Part shown: piece by piece, positions 25,240-32,435 of the stretch | Layout of the letters: each line of letters begins with the position of its first letter | How positions within the stretch are numbered: the first letter of the stretch is position 1 | Source: Candidatus Thermoplasmatota archaeon | GTDB lineage: Archaea; Thermoplasmatota; SW-10-69-26; JACQPN01; JAJPHT01 | Direction of reading: 5' to 3' | Length of the DNA: 64,000 nucleotides | NCBI GenBank assembly: GCA_035540375.1 | Contig: DATLGO010000102.1 | Location: forward strand, 34,576-98,575 | The notes under the pieces: model-generated | Database searches by the model: none | Told to the model about the DNA's origin: nothing | The model's input: only the letters and a program-made list of their open reading frames with translations | Position numbers and translations under genes: made by a program

Positions 25240-25515
25240 GCGCGGCGGGGGCTCCTCGGGTGTCCTGCCGGAGTCGATCGTGCTTGCCTGACGTCCGGCC
25301 GCTCGCGCGCGGCGGGGATCCTCCGCGCGTCCGGCCGGAGCCGATCGTGCTTGCCTGACGTCCGGCCGCTCCGGCGCGGCGGGGATCCCCTAACCCCGCC
25401 GCGCCTGCGCGGGTGAGGCTCCGCTCCGGGTTGAATGGAGACCTGCCGAAAATCTTGGACTCGGGGTGCGGAGACGAGAGGGGGAAAGCCTTTCCCCCTC
25501 TCGTGCTCACCCCCT
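25240..25515 (+). repeat. tandem-repeat element A: two 67-bp units plus conserved terminus and hairpin
   Basis: Units start at 25240 and 25307 (gcgcggcggggatcc ... gatcgtgcttgcctgacg ... ccgctc). A third start at 25374 turns into a terminus, ggggatcccctaaccccgc, shared word for word with element B. The element ends in a perfect hairpin (cgagagggggaaag / cctttccccctctcg, about 25475-25503) and gtgctcacccc, also shared with B. A 67-bp unit is not a multiple of three, so it is not coding. It lies downstream of the 7TM gene and upstream of tRNA-Pro. Confidence 0.8.
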
Positions 25516-25520
25516 TTCTA

Positions 25521-25534
25521 TGGGGCCGTCCAGA
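25521..25534 (-). other. 14-nt copy of the tRNA-Pro 3' end
   Basis: tggggccgtccaga repeats the 3' end of tRNA-Pro (25590-25603), 69 bp away in the same orientation, just after the hairpin of element A. It looks like an attachment-site remnant or a slipped duplication. Confidence 0.6.
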
Positions 25535-25589
25535 CCGCAGCCGGCCTCAGCCGGCGAGGACCAGGACGGGCCCACGAAGCGAAGCGAAG

Positions 25590-25662
25590 TGGGGCCGTCC
25601 AGATTTGAACTGGAGTCAACTGCACCCCAAGCAGCAAGGATACCAAGCTACCCCACGGCCCC
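25590..25662 (-). tRNA. tRNA-Pro (anticodon GGG)
   Basis: 73 nt without encoded CCA. Acceptor stem GGGGCCG/CGGCCCC is perfect, with discriminator A. The anticodon stem GCTGC/GCAGT encloses TTGGGGT, giving anticodon GGG. The T arm reads CTCCA-GTTCAAA-TCTGG-like (GTTCAAATC present). No intron. A TATA box (25705-25712) lies about 45 nt upstream. Confidence 0.93.
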
Positions 25663-25704
25663 GTGGAAAACGCTCGGGTGCAGGGCCGTGAAGCGGCGCG
25701 CCCA

Positions 25705-25712
25705 CCATAAAG
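25705..25712 (-). promoter_or_regulatory. TATA box of tRNA-Pro
   Basis: The minus strand reads ctttatgg in GC-rich surroundings. The expected transcript start is near 25682, 20 nt before the mature tRNA 5' end. Confidence 0.55.
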
Positions 25713-25781
25713 ATTTGGGGGCTGGCGCGATGGGGTCGCGCGTGGGCGGCGCGCGCGTGGATCCATGCACGTGCTTGTCGA

Positions 25782-26203
25782 GCGCCGCGGGATCCCGCGC
25801 GCTTACCGGCCGAGAACCGAGGGTGCGCTGCTGACGTTGGTCTCGCTCCGCGCCGCGGGGATCCGTCGCGCTCATCGGCCGAGAATTGAGGGTGCGCTGC
25901 TGACGTTGGGCTCGCTCCGCGCTGCGGGGATCCTGCGCGCTCATAGGCCGAGAACCGATCTTACACTGCTGACGTTGGGCTCGCTCCGCGCCGCGGGGAT
26001 CCTGCGCGCTCATCAGCCGAGAAGCGATCGTGCGCTGCTGACGTTGGGCTCGCTTCGCGCCGCGGGGATCCCCTAACCCCGCGGCGCTGCGCGAGGTCGA
26101 AGCTCCGCTGACGTGTGTTTGGAGAATGGAAAAGTAGATTGGGTCCGATTGGGCAGAGACGAGAGGGGGGAGGTTTCGTCCTCCCCCCTCTCGTGCTCAC
26201 CCC
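25782..26203 (+). repeat. tandem-repeat element B: four 68-69-bp units plus conserved terminus and hairpin
   Basis: Units begin at 25782, 25850, 25919 and 25988 (gcgccgcggggatcc ... gctcatcggccgagaa ... gctgctgacgttgggctcgc). A fifth start at 26057 enters the same terminus as element A (ggggatcccctaaccccgc). The element ends in a hairpin (acgagagggggg / cccccctctcgt, about 26159-26193) followed by gctcacccc. Both strands stay open because units of 69 bp keep frame, but the predicted peptides are implausible. The hairpin is directly downstream of rpoN and may terminate that operon. Confidence 0.82.
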
Positions 26204-26206
26204 CCT

Positions 26207-26398
26207 TCAGGCGTAAGGCGCCGCGTCGTCGACGATGTCCGACTGGGACACGATCATCCGACGGCAGCAATACCGCGAGACGCCGAGGTCGTCCATGACG
26301 CGCTTCGGCTCCTCGCCGCGCGCGACGCGTTCCTTGAACGCCTCGTACGCGGAGCCGATGACTTTTCCGCAGCTGAAGCAGCGCACGGGAATCATCAT
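26207..26398 (-). CDS. rpoN: RNA polymerase subunit N (Rpb10 homolog)
   Basis: 63 aa. MMIPVRCFSCGKVIG and SRYCCRRMIV carry the four zinc-binding Cys (7, 10, 44, 45) in the atypical CX2C...CC arrangement of archaeal and eukaryotic Rpb10. It is a small assembly subunit of RNA polymerase. It follows S9 by 7 nt as the last gene of the L18e-L13-S9-rpoN operon. The next ATG (26395) is an equally possible start. Confidence 0.97.
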   Translation of the reverse strand: MMIPVRCFSCGKVIGSAYEAFKERVARGEEPKRVMDDLGVSRYCCRRMIVSQSDIVDDAAPYA

Positions 26399-26405
26399 GG
26401 CGCGA

Positions 26406-26804
26406 TCACCTGTACGACTTCTGCTTCCGCTTGCGCGCGCCCTTGCCGAGCTGGTGCTTGGCTTCCTTGCGGCGCGCGTCGTTGACGAGCAGCGTGCGGT
26501 CGTAGGAGACGTAGATGTCCTTGAGCTCCTCGTCGCCGAAGAACTCCACGATGCCGCGCGCGATCGCGGTCCGGGCGGCTTCCGCCTGGCCCATGATCCC
26601 GCCGCCGCGCACGTTCACGTTCACGTCGACCTTGCCCGCCTTGTCGCCCGCAATGTAGATCGCTTCCTGGATCTTGAGGCGGGCGAGCTCCGGCGAGTAG
26701 ATCTCGATGGGCGTGTCGTTCACGCGGACGCGGCCCTCGCCCTTCGTGACGACGGCGCGGGCCACGGCGGTCTTGCGCTTGCCGCTCGTGTTGATGACCT
26801 TCAC
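26406..26804 (-). CDS. rps9: 30S ribosomal protein S9 (uS9)
   Basis: 132 aa. The start [20 protein letters not shown] and the basic end [11 protein letters not shown] are diagnostic of archaeal uS9, whose C-terminal tail reaches the P-site tRNA. Starts with GTG, overlapping the L13 stop as GTGA, so translation is coupled. Confidence 0.98.
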   Translation of the reverse strand: MKVINTSGKRKTAVARAVVTKGEGRVRVNDTPIEIYSPELARLKIQEAIYIAGDKAGKVDVNVNVRGGGIMGQAEAARTAIARGIVEFFGDEELKDIYVSYDRTLLVNDARRKEAKHQLGKGARKRKQKSYR

Positions 26805-27226
26805 AGTTTCACCTCGAAGCCGAGCTCGCGCGCGACGGTCTCGAGCGTCACGCTGCGGGCGGCCTGCGTTCGGGCGTCCTTCACGGACTCGATCTGGGCG
26901 CCCTCGAACTCCGCGGGCGTGCCGAGGAAGACCTTGAGGCGCTTGTACGCGGCGCGGCCGCGCGGCGTCTGGTAGTTCACCATGCCGCGGACGGTGCGCT
27001 TCAGCATGCGGTCCGGCGTGCGCGGGTAGTACGGGCCCTTGCGGCGCGTACCGACGTCGCGCTTGAAGTTGTACGTGCGCATCACGGACTCCTTGGTGCC
27101 CGTGATGAGCGCCTTCTCCGCGTTCACGATGATGATCGTGTCGCCGCCGAGGAGACGCTTCGCGACACGGCTCGCGAGGCGGCCGAGCACGAGGTTCTCG
27201 GCGCTGATGATGGACTTCGTCGTCAT
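26801..27226 (-). CDS. rpl13: 50S ribosomal protein L13 (uL13)
   Basis: 141 aa. [20 protein letters not shown] and the middle motif [20 protein letters not shown] identify archaeal uL13. The gene starts 4 nt after the L18e stop and overlaps S9. The length is normal for archaea. Confidence 0.98.
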   Translation of the reverse strand: MTTKSIISAENLVLGRLASRVAKRLLGGDTIIIVNAEKALITGTKESVMRTYNFKRDVGTRRKGPYYPRTPDRMLKRTVRGMVNYQTPRGRAAYKRLKVFLGTPAEFEGAQIESVKDARTQAARSVTLETVARELGFEVKL

Positions 27227-27230
27227 GTCT

Positions 27231-27593
27231 TCACCCCACGATGCGGACTTTCGTGCCCGACGGGTTGGCCTTCATGAGCTCGTCGTACGTGAGGCACTTC
27301 CCGCCGGCGGCCGTGATCTTCGCGCGCGCCGCTTCCGAGAAGGCGTACGCCGCGACGTCCACGCGCTTGGTCAGCTCTCCGGCCGCAAGGAGCTTCCCGG
27401 GCACGAGGGCGGTCTCGCCTTCGCGCAGGGAGCGGTCAATGCGGCTGAGATTCACTTCGACACGGCGCTTCGTCGGCTTCTCCAGACGCAGCGCGATGTC
27501 TCGCCAGATGGGCGCCTCGTGGTCCCACCCCGCCTTCTTCAGGCGGTGGATGAGGTCCACCAGGACCGGGTTGGTTTTGTATTGAAGAGGCAT
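27231..27593 (-). CDS. rpl18e: 50S ribosomal protein L18e (eL18)
   Basis: 120 aa. NPVLVDLIHRLKKAGWDHEA and VPGKLLAAGELTKRVDVAAY identify eL18, an archaeal/eukaryotic large-subunit protein. It is the first gene of the operon. The ATG at 27593 follows GGAGGAG by 4 nt. A TATA box at 27666-27673 gives a leader of about 50 nt, unusual among the mostly leaderless genes of this window. Confidence 0.97.
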   Translation of the reverse strand: MPLQYKTNPVLVDLIHRLKKAGWDHEAPIWRDIALRLEKPTKRRVEVNLSRIDRSLREGETALVPGKLLAAGELTKRVDVAAYAFSEAARAKITAAGGKCLTYDELMKANPSGTKVRIVG

Positions 27594-27665
27594 CTGACTC
27601 CTCCGACATCGCACCCCGAGGCCACCTGACGGTGGCTGGGGAACAGCGCCTGAAAGGGCTTGCCC

Positions 27666-27673
27666 TTTATATG
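27666..27673 (-). promoter_or_regulatory. TATA box of the L18e-L13-S9-rpoN operon
   Basis: The minus strand reads catataaa, the cleanest TATA box here. The transcript would start near 27643 with a 50-nt leader containing GGAGGAG. It abuts CGGG array 3. Confidence 0.7.
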
Positions 27674-27741
27674 CGTTTGGGACCGGGGGTCGCGGGGGAA
27701 ACAGGGGGTCGCGGCGGGCGGAGCGCACCACCGGAAGGACA

Positions 27742-27882
27742 TCGGACGCCGGGACCGGGTGTCGGGCGCCGGGTCCGGGACCGGGCGCCGGGCACCGGGA
27801 CCGGGTGCCGGGTGTCGGGACCGGGTGTCGGGCACCGGGACCGGGTGCCGGGTCCGGGTCCGGGACCGGGACCGGGACCGGA
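27742..27882 (+). repeat. CGGG-spacer array 3 (G-rich strand is plus)
   Basis: About 20 CGGG cores are separated by 2-nt (ac, tc) or 3-nt (tgt, tgc, cac, cgc) spacers. It fills the divergent space between the L18e promoter and a lipoprotein gene. It is the most regular of the four arrays; the last units are a pure run of CGGGAC. Confidence 0.85.
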
Positions 27883-27956
27883 CGTTGGCCTGCCGTGCCC
27901 GTCCCACCGGTCAAAAAGAAGGGGTTATGACACGCGACCCCCTCGGGAGGAGTCGC

Positions 27957-28526
27957 ATGGACGCTCGCCGCGCCCTCCTCGCCCTCGCCCTCGTCGGCCT
28001 CGTGCCCGGTCTTTCGGGCTGCATCGGGGACGACCTCATCAACGGCTACGGGACCATCCGGTTCTACCTCACCGTCACGGGCCCCGAGGATTCCGACGTC
28101 GAGCGCTTCCAGTTCGTCCAGGTCGTCCTGACGCAGGCGGCGGCGAAGCCGGCCGACAGCACGCCGATCCACAACTTCGAGTTCAACGCCACCGGCATCG
28201 ATCTCGTCGACCTCTCGAAGGGCGGCCGGTTCTTCCTAGGCGAATACCATGGCAAGCCGCGCGCCTTCAACCGCGTGAGCGTGTCCTTCCTCTGCCCGTC
28301 CGCCTCGTGTCTCCAGCGCGCGGCGTGGGACAACGGCACGCGCGCCGAGATCCTCATGGCGCCCAACGGCTTCTACTTCAACCCGGCCGTCGTGAAGATG
28401 GAGCCCCTCCGCCTCGTCGAGTACGAGCTGCAGCTCAAGATCATGGAGAGCCGCGGCGCGTACATCATCGCGACCGATGCCGCGAACTCGGGCGTGAAGA
28501 AGACCGAGTTCGGACCCATTTTCTGA
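27957..28526 (+). CDS. lipoprotein, DUF4382-like beta-rich domain
   Basis: 189 aa. The start MDARRALLALALVGLVPGLS followed by GC is a lipoprotein signal with lipobox. The mature part is all-beta (GTIRFYLTVTGPEDSDVERF, VQVVLTQAAAKPAD, LGEYHGKPRAFNRVSVSF), a pattern that recalls DUF4382, where a short domain starts with a strand and a proline-rich turn. One Cys pair (LCPSASC). The ATG at 27957 has GGGAGGAG 4 nt upstream; upstream starts would disrupt the signal peptide. Function unknown. Confidence 0.68.
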   Translation: MDARRALLALALVGLVPGLSGCIGDDLINGYGTIRFYLTVTGPEDSDVERFQFVQVVLTQAAAKPADSTPIHNFEFNATGIDLVDLSKGGRFFLGEYHGKPRAFNRVSVSFLCPSASCLQRAAWDNGTRAEILMAPNGFYFNPAVVKMEPLRLVEYELQLKIMESRGAYIIATDAANSGVKKTEFGPIF

Positions 28527-28565
28527 GGCTCCGGGGCGCGGCCACGGCCGGACCCTGGTAACCTT

Positions 28566-28573
28566 CTTATAGG
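28566..28573 (+). promoter_or_regulatory. TATA box upstream of the TIM-barrel gene
   Basis: cttatagg lies 26-30 nt before an ATG at 28597, not the 28683 ATG of the enzyme. The mRNA would therefore begin almost exactly at a short leader ORF. Confidence 0.5.
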
Positions 28574-28596
28574 GCCGAGGGAAACAGGGCCTGTCG

Positions 28597-28692
28597 ATGC
28601 CCGCCCCCAACCCCTTCGAGGCCTCCGGAACGTTCATGAGCTGCCGGGCGTTCGAGCGTCCCACCGGGGTCGCCGGGAGCGGATGGGCGTGA
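28597..28692 (+). CDS. possible 31-aa leader ORF overlapping the TIM-barrel start
   Basis: ATG at 28597 is at the predicted transcript start and reads MPAPNPFEASGTFMSCRAFE and 11 more residues to a TGA at 28690-28692, 10 nt past the enzyme ATG. Its position suggests translational coupling. The evidence is positional only. Confidence 0.3.
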   Translation: MPAPNPFEASGTFMSCRAFERPTGVAGSGWA

Positions 28693-29639
28693 GTTCCTCC
28701 AAATCGGGTGGCGCGAAGGGCAAGAAGGCCGCGAAGGCCCCGAAGCCGAAGCCGAAGGGCATGATCTACCTCGGGCCCGCCGGGGTCCCGCTCTCCTGCA
28801 AGGGGCGCACGACGCTCGAGGGCGTCCAGCACGTCCAGGAGCTCGGCCTCAACGCGATGGAGATCCAGTTCGTCCGCGGCATCCGCATGGACGAAGAGTA
28901 CGCGCTCGAGGTCGGCGAGCTCGCGAAGCAGCTCGGCGTGCGCCTGAGCGTGCACGCGCCCTACTACACGAACATCTGCGCGGACGACCCGAAGACCATC
29001 GAGAAGTCGATGGACAAGATCGCGATGTCAGGCTACTTCGCGGACATCCTCAAGGCCGATACCGTCGTGTGCCACGCCGGCTTCTACACGACGATGGGCA
29101 AGGAGGAGACGTACGAGAAGGCCGTCGAGTCCGCGACGATGCTGCGCGACTACTTCCACGACAACAAGTTCAGCTGCCGCCTCGGCATCGAGGTCATGGG
29201 CAAGCAGCAGACCTTCGGCGAGCTCGACCAGATCGTCTCGCTCTGCCAGGACGTCGAGGGCATCATTCCGGTCCTCGACTTTTCGCACATCCACGCGCGC
29301 TCGAACGGCGGCCTCAAGACGAAGGAGGATTTCGAGAAGGTCTTCGACAAGGTCGAGCCGCTCGGCCTCGACCACCTGCACGCCTACTTCACGGGCGTGA
29401 AGTACTCGAACTTCAACGAGCTCAACCACGTCCCGATCAAGAAGGGCGACCTCGATTTCAACCCGCTCGTCGAGGTCATCCTCGACCGCGCGCTCGACAT
29501 CACCGTCATCTCGAACTCGCCGATCGTCGAGCACGACGCGATGTACATGAAGATCATGCTCGAGCGCGTCCTCGAGCGGCGCGCCATCGGGCTCCCGAGC
29601 GTCTACAAGGTGCCCGCCGTCGGCGGCGGCCGCGCCTGA
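28683..29639 (+). CDS. AP endonuclease family 2 / endonuclease-IV-like TIM barrel protein
   Basis: 318 aa. After a Lys-rich N-terminal extension (about residues 1-26) comes a TIM barrel beginning MIYLGPAGVPLSCKGRTTLE. Metal-site features of the family are visible: HAPYYTNIC, CHAGFY, GIEVMGKQQTFGELD, VLDFSHIHAR, HLHAYFTG and SNSPIVEHDA. Archaeal endonuclease IV homologs cut DNA 5' of abasic sites in base excision repair using up to three zinc ions. A sugar isomerase or epimerase is the main alternative for this fold. The ATG at 28683 has GGGAG upstream; a second start at MIYLGP is possible. Confidence 0.78.
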   Translation: MGVSSSKSGGAKGKKAAKAPKPKPKGMIYLGPAGVPLSCKGRTTLEGVQHVQELGLNAMEIQFVRGIRMDEEYALEVGELAKQLGVRLSVHAPYYTNICADDPKTIEKSMDKIAMSGYFADILKADTVVCHAGFYTTMGKEETYEKAVESATMLRDYFHDNKFSCRLGIEVMGKQQTFGELDQIVSLCQDVEGIIPVLDFSHIHARSNGGLKTKEDFEKVFDKVEPLGLDHLHAYFTGVKYSNFNELNHVPIKKGDLDFNPLVEVILDRALDITVISNSPIVEHDAMYMKIMLERVLERRAIGLPSVYKVPAVGGGRA

Positions 29640-29687
29640 GCGCGGGGCGACGCGCTTCGGCTCGAAGCGCGGAGGCTCCGTCGCCCG

Positions 29688-30935
29688 TCAATCCGCGCCG
29701 CACGCCGCGCAGAACGCGAGATCGCTCGACCGCGGAGCGCCGCAGCCTCCGCACCGCGCGCCGGCAGCCACCGCGACGCGGTCCGCGCGCCGCGCCGCCC
29801 AGCCGAGGCCGGCCGACACGCCGGCCGCGGCGACCGCGGCGGTCGCGAGCGTGAGGCGTCGCACGTCGAGGCTTGAGACCGAGAACGGCTCGGCGTCGCC
29901 CGCCCCGGCGCGCCAGACGCGTTCGTCGCCGTTCACGTAGACCACCCCGCCATCCCCATCGAGCGCGACGGCGTCGCGCCCGACTCCGACATGGCGGAGG
30001 TCGGTCCCGTCGAAGCGGCCCGACACGTGACCCGTCGCAAGCGCGACGACCCAGCGATCGCCCGCGCTCGTTGCGGACGTGAACGGAACCGGCGGGAGCG
30101 CGGCTTCGCCCGCGGCCTCGCCGGTCGCGGCGTCGAAGAAACGGGCAAAGGGCGTCGCGTTCTCGCGGGCGACGGCGACCATCGCGCGCGTGGCGTTGAG
30201 CGCTCCCGCCACGCCCCACGGGTGCGGTCGAAGCGGCGCGAAGCCCTCGCGCTCGCCGAGCGTCAAGCGCGTCTCGTTTCCCGTCGCGACATCAACGAGC
30301 GCCACCGCGACACGGTCGGTCGAGGCGTTCGGCTGCCACGCCACGAGCAGGCGGTCGCGCGTTGCGGCCGCGAGGTGGACGCCGCCCGGCCGCTCGCCGT
30401 CGGGCATCCATGCGACGAGACCTTCCCCGCCGGTCGCGAGGTCGTGCCACGCGTAGCCCGCGGACGTTGCGCCGAAGACGAGGCTTCCGGCGCGCGCCTC
30501 GGGCAGGAAGCTGCCGTTCCAGGGGGCGTCGCGCGCGGTTCCGTTTTCCAGGTCGTACAGGCGCGTGCGCGACGCGACCGTCCCGTCCGCGACGACGAGG
30601 GGGTCGAAGTATCCGAGTCGCCAGATGTCGTCCTCCACGTTGCGGGCCTGACCCGTTGCGAGGTCGACGATGATACGGCGATTCGGCGCGTAGACGCAGA
30701 GGGGCGGGACGGGAAGGCCGTGGTCCGTGCATTCGGGCTCCCGGTCGGCCTCCTGGAAGGCGACGAACCGGCCGTCGGTGACGGGGTTCCACTGGTAGCC
30801 CGTGGGCCCCGTGAGCGGCCGGCCGGGGCCGAGCGCCGTGGGCGAGGCTTCGAGCGTGAGCGAAGCGAGGGCCGCGGCGATCGCGAAGGCTGCGGCGAGT
30901 ACGGAGAAAAGCCGGAGGCGGCGCGCGAGCTTCAA
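29688..30935 (-). CDS. signal-anchored beta-propeller-like protein with C-terminal membrane helix and zinc ribbon
   Basis: 415 aa, TTG start. A hydrophobic segment at about residues 9-30 is followed by about 320 residues of repeated beta pattern with WD/kelch-like units (RRIIVDLATGQARN, TRLYDLENGTARD, VALVDVATGNETRL, ARFFDAATGEAAG). A membrane helix (about 365-383, LATAAVAAAGVSAGLGWAA) leads to a C-terminal zinc ribbon, CGGC..FCAACGAD. The propeller should lie outside and the ribbon inside the cell. No enzyme motif is seen. It is divergent from the PHI gene. Confidence 0.72.
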   Translation of the reverse strand: MKLARRLRLFSVLAAAFAIAAALASLTLEASPTALGPGRPLTGPTGYQWNPVTDGRFVAFQEADREPECTDHGLPVPPLCVYAPNRRIIVDLATGQARNVEDDIWRLGYFDPLVVADGTVASRTRLYDLENGTARDAPWNGSFLPEARAGSLVFGATSAGYAWHDLATGGEGLVAWMPDGERPGGVHLAAATRDRLLVAWQPNASTDRVAVALVDVATGNETRLTLGEREGFAPLRPHPWGVAGALNATRAMVAVARENATPFARFFDAATGEAAGEAALPPVPFTSATSAGDRWVVALATGHVSGRFDGTDLRHVGVGRDAVALDGDGGVVYVNGDERVWRAGAGDAEPFSVSSLDVRRLTLATAAVAAAGVSAGLGWAARRADRVAVAAGARCGGCGAPRSSDLAFCAACGAD

Positions 30936-31020
30936 CGGCGGCGGAAGCGGCGCGCGCCGGAAATGCGTTTCGGACCCGTCGCGGGGGAAGCGTCATGAGG
31001 GCGGGGGACCATCGCGCGCC

Positions 31021-31566
31021 GTGCGCGTCCGCGATGCCGCCCATTACATCCTGAACCAGATGCGCGCGAGCGTGGACGACGTGCCCGACGAAGAGGTGCG
31101 CCGCCTCCTCGCGCTCGTCGAGGGCGCCCGCTCCGTCATCATCTTCGGGCGCGGCCGCTCGGGCCTCGTGGGGCGCGCGTTCGCGATCCGGCTCTGGCAC
31201 CTCGGCGTCCCCGCGTACTTCGTGGGCGAGACCGTGACGCCGCCCGTGCAGGAGAAGGACGTCGTGGTCCTCATCTCGGGGTCGGGCGAGACCTTCAGCG
31301 TGGTCGTGACGGGTCAGACCGCCAAGCGCCTCGGGAGCAAGGTCGTCGTCATCACGGGCGAGGGCGACAGCACGCTCGCCAAGCTTGCCGAACTCACGAT
31401 CCTCCTCCGCACCTCCTCCTCGGGCCGCCAGAAGGAGCTCGCGCCCCTCGGCACGCTCTTCGAGAACGCGTGCCAGGTGTTCCTCGACGGCTTCGTCGCG
31501 GAGCTCATGGCGCGGCGCAAGGAGACCGAAGACTCGATGCGCGTGCGGCACGCGAACGTCGAGTGA
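31021..31566 (+). CDS. 6-phospho-3-hexuloisomerase (SIS domain)
   Basis: 181 aa, the normal size of PHI/HxlB. The SIS fold motifs IIFGRGRSGLVGRAFAIRLW and VLISGSGETFSVVVTGQTAK match. Archaeal PHI interconverts hexulose 6-phosphate and fructose 6-phosphate in the ribulose monophosphate pathway, often for pentose synthesis. The GTG at 31021 is chosen because nothing upstream fits the family. Its partner, hexulose-6-phosphate synthase, is not in the window. Confidence 0.85.
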   Translation: MRVRDAAHYILNQMRASVDDVPDEEVRRLLALVEGARSVIIFGRGRSGLVGRAFAIRLWHLGVPAYFVGETVTPPVQEKDVVVLISGSGETFSVVVTGQTAKRLGSKVVVITGEGDSTLAKLAELTILLRTSSSGRQKELAPLGTLFENACQVFLDGFVAELMARRKETEDSMRVRHANVE

Positions 31567-31603
31567 CGCGAGGGCGCGGCGGTCCGGCGCGCCCCCAAGA
31601 CTC

Positions 31604-32110
31604 ATGGTCTCTGGGGATCGTGCTGGCCGCGTGGACGCCTTCGTCGACCTTCATTACACGCGCTTCTTCCCCTACCCGGTCCAGACGGCTTACGCCTGGT
31701 GCACCGACTACCAGGACGACGACCCGGCGCGGGCGGGCCACGTGATCATCCAGAGGCGCCCGGTCCTCGAACGCACGCAGGACAAGGTGGTGATGGAGGG
31801 CGAGGTCGAGATGCTGGGGCAGGCCGGTCGGGGAAAGGTGGAGGTGCGCCTCTTTCCGCCCGACCGGTGGGAGGCGCACGTGATCGACGGCCGCGGGCGC
31901 GGCACGGTCTACTACTACAGCCTCGAGCCCGCGCCGGGCGGGTCGCGCCTGCGCATCCGCTTCCGCTTCAAGGTGCGTCGCCTGAAGGGCTGGATCCGCC
32001 TCACGCTCGCGAAGCCGCTCATCCGCCGTCGCGTCGCGACGATGTGGGACCACTTCGCGGCGTCCATGGCGCGCGAGATCCCCTCGAACCCCCCCGGACC
32101 CAACCCTTGA
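31604..32110 (+). CDS. SRPBCC/START-like fold protein, second paralog
   Basis: 168 aa. Near the N terminus it has FPYPVQTAYAWCTDYQDDDP, aligned with the AYAWYTD of the 4291-4737 gene; alternating strands (RGKVEVRLFPPDRWEAHVID) and a C-terminal helix (RRRVATMWDHFAASMAREI) complete the helix-grip fold. It lies 38 nt after PHI on the same strand, so may be in its transcript. The GTG at 31632 is an alternative start. Ligand unknown. Confidence 0.7.
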   Translation: MVSGDRAGRVDAFVDLHYTRFFPYPVQTAYAWCTDYQDDDPARAGHVIIQRRPVLERTQDKVVMEGEVEMLGQAGRGKVEVRLFPPDRWEAHVIDGRGRGTVYYYSLEPAPGGSRLRIRFRFKVRRLKGWIRLTLAKPLIRRRVATMWDHFAASMAREIPSNPPGPNP

Positions 32111-32266
32111 GGCTCGTCTGGGCGAGCTTCGGGTCGTCACCCGACCCGCGGGCAGGCGAACCTTCATATCGGATCACGATATTCGCCGCCAAGCCGACGC
32201 ATTTCACTCATGGCGCTACGAAATACGCAGCCATGCTCGCAAATGCTTCGGCAGGTCGTGGAGAAC

Positions 32267-32428
32267 ATGTCGGAATGCGTGGAGTGCGGCGCCGCCGTCA
32301 AGCTCGTGAACCCCGTCCAGGGCGAGGTCGTCGACTGCGGGGACTGCGGCGCGGAGCTCGAAGTGACCGCCCTGGCCCCCCTGACGCTCGCGCTTGCGCC
32401 GGAAGAGGAAGAGGATTGGGGCGAGTAG
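32267..32428 (+). CDS. lysW: LysW amino-group carrier protein for lysine biosynthesis
   Basis: 53 aa, the canonical length. A zinc ribbon with C4, C7, C24 and C27 is followed by an acidic tail ending EDWGE; the gamma-carboxyl of the last Glu carries alpha-aminoadipate and its products through LysX, Z, Y, J and K. The ATG at 32267 follows GGAG. The frame is open to an ATG at 32210, which would add 19 residues not seen in the family. A TATA-like ttcatatc at 32162-32169 starts the lys operon. Confidence 0.97.
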   Translation: MSECVECGAAVKLVNPVQGEVVDCGDCGAELEVTALAPLTLALAPEEEEDWGE

Positions 32429-32435
32429 TGGGACC

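Noticed and set aside
25648..26076. Open frames on both strands with a 23-residue repeat
   Set aside because: They result from the 69-bp repeat being a multiple of three; the minus frame runs through tRNA-Pro, unit 1 is 68 bp and breaks the phase, and element A (67 bp) is not coding.
25240..26203. CRISPR array
   Set aside because: Units of 67-69 bp are directly adjacent without unique spacers, and no cas genes are nearby.
27660..27956. N-terminal extension of the lipoprotein rich in Gly and Pro
   Set aside because: The extension is the CGGG array in translation; the ATG at 27957 with GGGAGGAG and a signal peptide is the real start. The same applies to the Pro-Gly frames at 1500, 8040 and 55250.
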